NCBI GenBank assembly: GCA_016292515.1
Contig: JAEDIJ010000041.1
Location: forward strand, 1 to 16,903
Source: Victivallaceae bacterium
GTDB taxonomy: Bacteria; Verrucomicrobiota; Lentisphaeria; Victivallales; Victivallaceae
Direction of reading: 5' to 3'
DNA: 16,903 nucleotides
Shown here: in pieces, positions 14,071 to 16,903 of the stretch
How the letters are laid out: the number at the start of each line of letters is the position of its first letter
How positions within the stretch are numbered: the stretch's first letter is position 1
Notes under the pieces: model-generated
The model's input: the letters and a program-made list of their open reading frames with translations, nothing else
What the model was told of the DNA's origin: nothing
Database searches by the model: none
Program-made: the position numbers and the translations under genes

Positions 14071-15468
14071 ATGCAAAAAAACGAAAGCCTTATGTCGCTT
14101 TTGAATATCCTGCGGCGTCACTGGCTGCTCCTCCTGCTCTCGTCCTCTTTCTGCTGTATCGTCGGATATTCCCTGGCGAAATTCGTCATCCCGCCCCGTT
14201 ACCGGGCGGATGTTCTGATCTATATCGGCCGTATGGGAAACGACGGACAACCCCGGCGCGAAGACGACAGCATTTCGCTCGCGCGGGAACTCTATCTCGG
14301 TTCGCAGCTGGTCTTTGACTACACCGAGTTGGCGAAATCCAAGCGCATCCAGCGGCGCGCCCAAGACCGGATCGAGCAGCTCAAACCGGAATATATGATC
14401 CCTTACAAGATGGAGAGCAATATGCGGAAAAACACCCGGTTGCTGACGCTCTCCGTCACGGCGGCTGATCCCCGCGCGGCGTGTTTCATCGCCAATACGT
14501 TGAGTCAGGTTTTCAACGAGGAGATCTCGACGTTGCTTGAATTGAAAAATTTTCAGATCGTCGACGGTGCGGAAAAAGCGGTCAAAACCTTTCCGATCCC
14601 ATGGAGTTTTGCGTTTTTCTTCTTTTTCGTCTCTTTCGGATTGCTGATGGCGGTATTCTGGCTGAAAGCCTTTTTCGACACCCGCTTCAACTCGTCGGAG
14701 CAACTGGCATCGGCGTTGCAGCTGCCGATCATCGGCTCCGTGCCTTTTGACCGGGAAATGGCGAAGCAGGAAGCCGCTCCGGACAAAACGAATGGCAACC
14801 GCATTGTCACGCTGGCCAACGATGAAAAAAGGAAGCGTTTCGGCATCCGCGAGGCTTTCTGGGGGATCCGGACGAATTTGTTTTACTCCGATTTCCGCTC
14901 GCCGCAAGGCGCGCGGATCATCGCCATCACCAGTGCGCTCGCCGGCGAAGGAAAGACCTTTGTCGCCGCCAATTTGGCGGTAACGCTTGCCGATTTCGGG
15001 CAGAAGACCCTCATCATCAACTGCGATTTGCGCAAACCCGCTTTGAGCAAGGCATTGGGGGTTTACAGTAAATCCGGTATCGTCAACGTGCTGGTCGAGC
15101 AATGCCCGCTGGACGATGCGTTGCAGAAAAATCTCTTTCAGCGCAAACTGGATGCGTTGCTTTGCGGTCCGATCCCGCTGAACCCCTTGAAACTGCTTGA
15201 CTCCGAAGCATTCAAGGAACTTTTGGAAAAACTGCGCAAAGAGTACGACTACATCATCCTCGACACGCCGCCCTGTCTGGAAGTTTCCGACGGGATCTGT
15301 CTCGGCAAAATGGCGGACGGCGTGATTTTCGTTTCCCGGATCGGGAAACTCCGCGAGGGCAACGCGCGCAACGCCCTTGAACTTTTGCGGCAATCCAAAG
15401 TTTCCCTGCTCGGCGTTATCGCCAACGGCGTCGCGATCCGCCACTCCGGCTATTACTATCAGGAGTAA
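14071..15468 (+). CDS. Polysaccharide chain-length determinant with tyrosine autokinase domain (Wzz/BY-kinase)
   Basis: Such proteins sit in the inner membrane and control export and length of capsular or exopolysaccharide. The 465-residue protein has a membrane helix (about 17-37), a short periplasmic part, and a second helix (about 178-200). The cytoplasmic kinase domain has EAFWGIRTNL (261-270), Walker A SALAGEGKT (288-296, Lys295), a Walker A' segment LIINCDLRKP (314-323) and Walker B YIILDTPP (394-401). It ends in GYYYQE, a minimal tyrosine cluster for autophosphorylation. The first Asp of Walker A' is Asn317. The periplasmic part is short compared with Wzc of E. coli, closer to CapA-type layouts. 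GGAAGG (14057-14062) precedes the ATG by 8 nt. It is a single-gene unit, with no polysaccharide synthesis gene beside it. Confidence 0.93.
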   Translation: MQKNESLMSLLNILRRHWLLLLLSSSFCCIVGYSLAKFVIPPRYRADVLIYIGRMGNDGQPRREDDSISLARELYLGSQLVFDYTELAKSKRIQRRAQDRIEQLKPEYMIPYKMESNMRKNTRLLTLSVTAADPRAACFIANTLSQVFNEEISTLLELKNFQIVDGAEKAVKTFPIPWSFAFFFFFVSFGLLMAVFWLKAFFDTRFNSSEQLASALQLPIIGSVPFDREMAKQEAAPDKTNGNRIVTLANDEKRKRFGIREAFWGIRTNLFYSDFRSPQGARIIAITSALAGEGKTFVAANLAVTLADFGQKTLIINCDLRKPALSKALGVYSKSGIVNVLVEQCPLDDALQKNLFQRKLDALLCGPIPLNPLKLLDSEAFKELLEKLRKEYDYIILDTPPCLEVSDGICLGKMADGVIFVSRIGKLREGNARNALELLRQSKVSLLGVIANGVAIRHSGYYYQE

Positions 15469-15483
15469 AAAATAAAAAATAAG

Positions 15484-15526
15484 CAATGCGGGAAGATGCA
15501 CTTTTGCTTCTTCCCGCATTGTTTTT
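15484..15526 (+). terminator. Strong Rho-independent terminator after the BY-kinase gene
   Basis: CAATGCGGGAAGA (15484-15496) pairs perfectly over 13 bp with TCTTCCCGCATTG (15509-15521). The 12-nt loop can close further through GCA/TGC. Five T follow (15522-15526), and an A-rich stretch precedes it, so it could also act on the opposite strand. Confidence 0.88.
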
Positions 15527-15528
15527 AG

Positions 15529-15573
15529 AAAAAGAGCGGGGCGCGAAATTTGCGCCCCGGTTGCCGGCTCTTT
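15529..15573 (-). terminator. Terminator hairpin of the minus-strand secreted-protein gene
   Basis: GGGGCGC (15538-15544) and GCGCCCC (15552-15558) form a GC-rich 7-bp stem around GAAATTT. Outer arms AAAGAGC (15531-15537) and GCTCTTT (15567-15573) can pair outside it, leaving an 8-nt bulge. On the minus strand the stem is followed by GCTCTTTTT, a usable T-run. It lies 46 nt beyond the stop of the minus-strand gene. Confidence 0.6.
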
Positions 15574-15618
15574 GAATGTACGCCGGGCTCTTCCCGTTGA
15601 GAGGATCCCGGATTTTGA

Positions 15619-16737
15619 TCATTTGCCGCTCTGGATGGAGCGGAGATCTTCCTGCGCCATACTCAACTCACTGCGCAGTTTTGTCAATTCCTTGAGGGTT
15701 TTCTCGTACTCTCCGGCGATTTTGCTGTCTTCCCGCAGAAGCCGCTTGACGACGCGGCGGCGGTCGCGCATCGCCCGGCGGTTGCTGCGGCGCACTGCCC
15801 GACGGAAACCGTGACGGCGCCAATATCCGTAATAACGCGCGGTAACGGGAGCGGTGGCAAGCTGGACTTCCGCCGCGCGGTTCGAACTGTGTTTTTCCTC
15901 CATCAGCGCGATTTTTCCCTCATCGATGCGGATTTTTTCTTCAAGTTCGGCGATCCGTTTCCGCAACGCCTTTTCTTTGGCGGCATCGGCGGTCTGCGCC
16001 GGACGCTGGACATTGGCTTTTGCCACTACGACGCTTTCCGTCGTTTTCGGCATCGCAAAGGTGTTGTCGGCGAATGCGAGATTCCACCGAGCGGCGCGCA
16101 GACGCAGTTTCGTCGTCCCCGCATCGTTGCTCTTGATGATCGTGCCGGCGACGCGGACGCCGTCCACGGAAGAATAATCGTCAAACACGACGCTGCTGGT
16201 AACGCCGCCGTCGACCGTCACGACCTTGCGGAGCAAGCCGGATGCCTTGGAAACGAAAAGTTCCGTTTTGATATCGGGAGCATCGACCGGTGTCGTTTCG
16301 TAAACGATGCAGAGATCGTCGTCGAACGATTCCTCGCCGGTTTTTTTCAAGCCCTGAAAAATTTCATCTTCGCACAACGGGATCGCGACAAAGTTCAAGT
16401 CGTAGACGAATTCGGCGGCTTCATTTTCTTTCAGAATTTCGCAACCCTTTTGGTCGCATCCCCAGAATTGCTTGCCGTCGTATCCGGCGGATTCGGTCGA
16501 ATCTCCCACTATGAAATCGACCCGGGCGAGATTTTTGCCCTGCTGACGGAAAACGAGCGTTCCCTTGACGCCGTCGCTGTCCTCCAAATCGTAGACGATC
16601 TCGCCGGACTGGCATTTTTCGACGGTGCGCGGATAATACTCCATACTCCGGATGGAGCGAAACGTCACCGTTTTTTCAGCGGCGAACGCGAGCATTCCTG
16701 CGGCGGATAACGACAAGGCGGCTAAAAATTTTTTCAT
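15619..16737 (-). CDS. Secreted protein with LolA-like N-terminal part and Arg-rich, coiled-coil C-terminal part
   Basis: I chose ATG 16737 (372 residues): it opens a classic signal peptide (MKKFLAALSLSAAGMLAFA, cleavage near 19) and is preceded by GAGAGGA (minus, 16745-16751). An upstream in-frame ATG at 16809 lies inside the promoter. Residues about 20-230 are beta-rich; the end (GLLRKVVTVDG, VVFDDYSSVDGVRVAGTI, WNLAFADNTFAMP) resembles the LolA/outer-membrane lipoprotein-sorting fold, by eye only. Residues about 254-283 form a coiled coil (KRIAELEEKIRIDEGKIALM). Residues 300-336 are very basic, with 14 Arg within about 30 residues. Residues 337-368 form a second coiled coil. Five cysteines, including CDQKGC (94-99), could make disulfides. 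A periplasmic or outer-membrane binding role is plausible; function is unknown. Confidence 0.8.
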   Translation of the reverse strand: MKKFLAALSLSAAGMLAFAAEKTVTFRSIRSMEYYPRTVEKCQSGEIVYDLEDSDGVKGTLVFRQQGKNLARVDFIVGDSTESAGYDGKQFWGCDQKGCEILKENEAAEFVYDLNFVAIPLCEDEIFQGLKKTGEESFDDDLCIVYETTPVDAPDIKTELFVSKASGLLRKVVTVDGGVTSSVVFDDYSSVDGVRVAGTIIKSNDAGTTKLRLRAARWNLAFADNTFAMPKTTESVVVAKANVQRPAQTADAAKEKALRKRIAELEEKIRIDEGKIALMEEKHSSNRAAEVQLATAPVTARYYGYWRRHGFRRAVRRSNRRAMRDRRRVVKRLLREDSKIAGEYEKTLKELTKLRSELSMAQEDLRSIQSGK

Positions 16738-16780
16738 TGTGCGATCCTCTCTTTTGCAGGGTTGTCTGACATACCGATAG

Positions 16781-16809
16781 ACTATATCGCCATTTCCTCT
16801 TTTTTGCAA
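16781..16809 (-). promoter_or_regulatory. Promoter of the secreted-protein gene
   Basis: On the minus strand TTGCAA (16804-16809, 4 of 6) and TATAGT (16781-16786, 5 of 6) are separated by exactly 17 bp. The leader would be about 35 nt and contains the GAGAGGA ribosome-binding site. Confidence 0.65.
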
Positions 16810-16848
16810 TCAAAAATCACTTTTTTTACGCAAAGTTTTCGCGCGCAC

Positions 16849-16903
16849 TTGCGAAAAGCCGCGAGAAAAGCTATTTTATTACGGGTTCATTTTTTTACAG
16901 GAG
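16849..16903 (+). promoter_or_regulatory. Candidate promoter and ribosome-binding site of a gene beyond the right edge
   Basis: TTGCGA (16849-16854) and TATTTT (16872-16877) are spaced 17 bp apart, each 4 of 6 matches. The window ends in ACAGGAG (16897-16903), a good Shine-Dalgarno sequence. A plus-strand gene probably starts within about 10 nt after the window. A 7-bp inverted repeat (TTTTCGC 16836-16842, GCGAAAA 16851-16857) overlaps the -35 element and might be an operator. Confidence 0.4.

Noticed and set aside
14032..15519. A 495-codon minus-strand frame opposite the BY-kinase gene
   Set aside because: It is antisense to a protein with clear Walker motifs, runs into the terminator hairpin, and has no recognisable domain or ribosome-binding site.
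16738..16809. N-terminal extension of the secreted protein
   Set aside because: It covers the promoter region and would bury the signal peptide 24 residues inside the protein.
16836..16857. Inverted repeat as a terminator
   Set aside because: Neither side has a T-run at the right distance and no gene ends here; both flanking genes start here.

Overview
The window is about 17 kb of gene-dense DNA, visibly GC-rich in its genes and strongly AT-rich in its promoters. A lipid A-exporter-like ABC transporter, a MurC-type cell-wall ligase, an Nfed/SPFH membrane pair and a Wzz/BY-kinase point to a diderm bacterium. Gene style and the mix of families resemble Lentisphaerota/Verrucomicrobiota (PVC group). 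That placement is an impression from protein sequence, not a search result. There are 15 protein-coding genes, one cut by the left edge. I see no rRNA, tRNA, CRISPR array, insertion sequence or phage gene.

Left block, plus strand (1-6518). The C-terminal part of an ABC exporter is translationally coupled (ATGA overlap) to a short MurC-like ligase. A near-consensus promoter overlapping the murC stop then starts an operon: serC (serine and vitamin B6 synthesis), an M42 metallo-aminopeptidase, two small proteins and a two-domain GNAT-like acyltransferase. It ends in a hairpin shared with the convergent genes.

Middle, minus strand (6587-8936). An NfeD-like protein and a QmcA/stomatin-type SPFH protein form a two-gene operon behind a nearly perfect sigma-70 promoter. 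Upstream lies a LysR regulator transcribed away from the next block.

Catabolic-looking cluster, plus strand (9066-13905). Next to the LysR gene, separated by a 129-bp AT-rich regulatory gap, are four tightly packed genes: a creatininase-family amidohydrolase, a compact NagA-like deacetylase, a 741-residue protein of unknown function that looks like a helical-toroid carbohydrate enzyme, and an extended SDR. The first three are separated by 0-1 nt. Together they suggest an inducible pathway for an amide- or N-acyl-substituted sugar. The substrate cannot be told from sequence. This is the most likely place in the window for an undescribed system.

Right end (13906-16903). After a strong terminator comes a single-gene unit for a chain-length-determinant/tyrosine autokinase of exopolysaccharide export. 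It converges, across two stacked terminator hairpins, on a secreted protein with a LolA-like N-terminal part and an arginine-rich stretch between two coiled coils. The last 166 bp hold divergent promoters. A Shine-Dalgarno sequence at the very edge announces another plus-strand gene outside the window.
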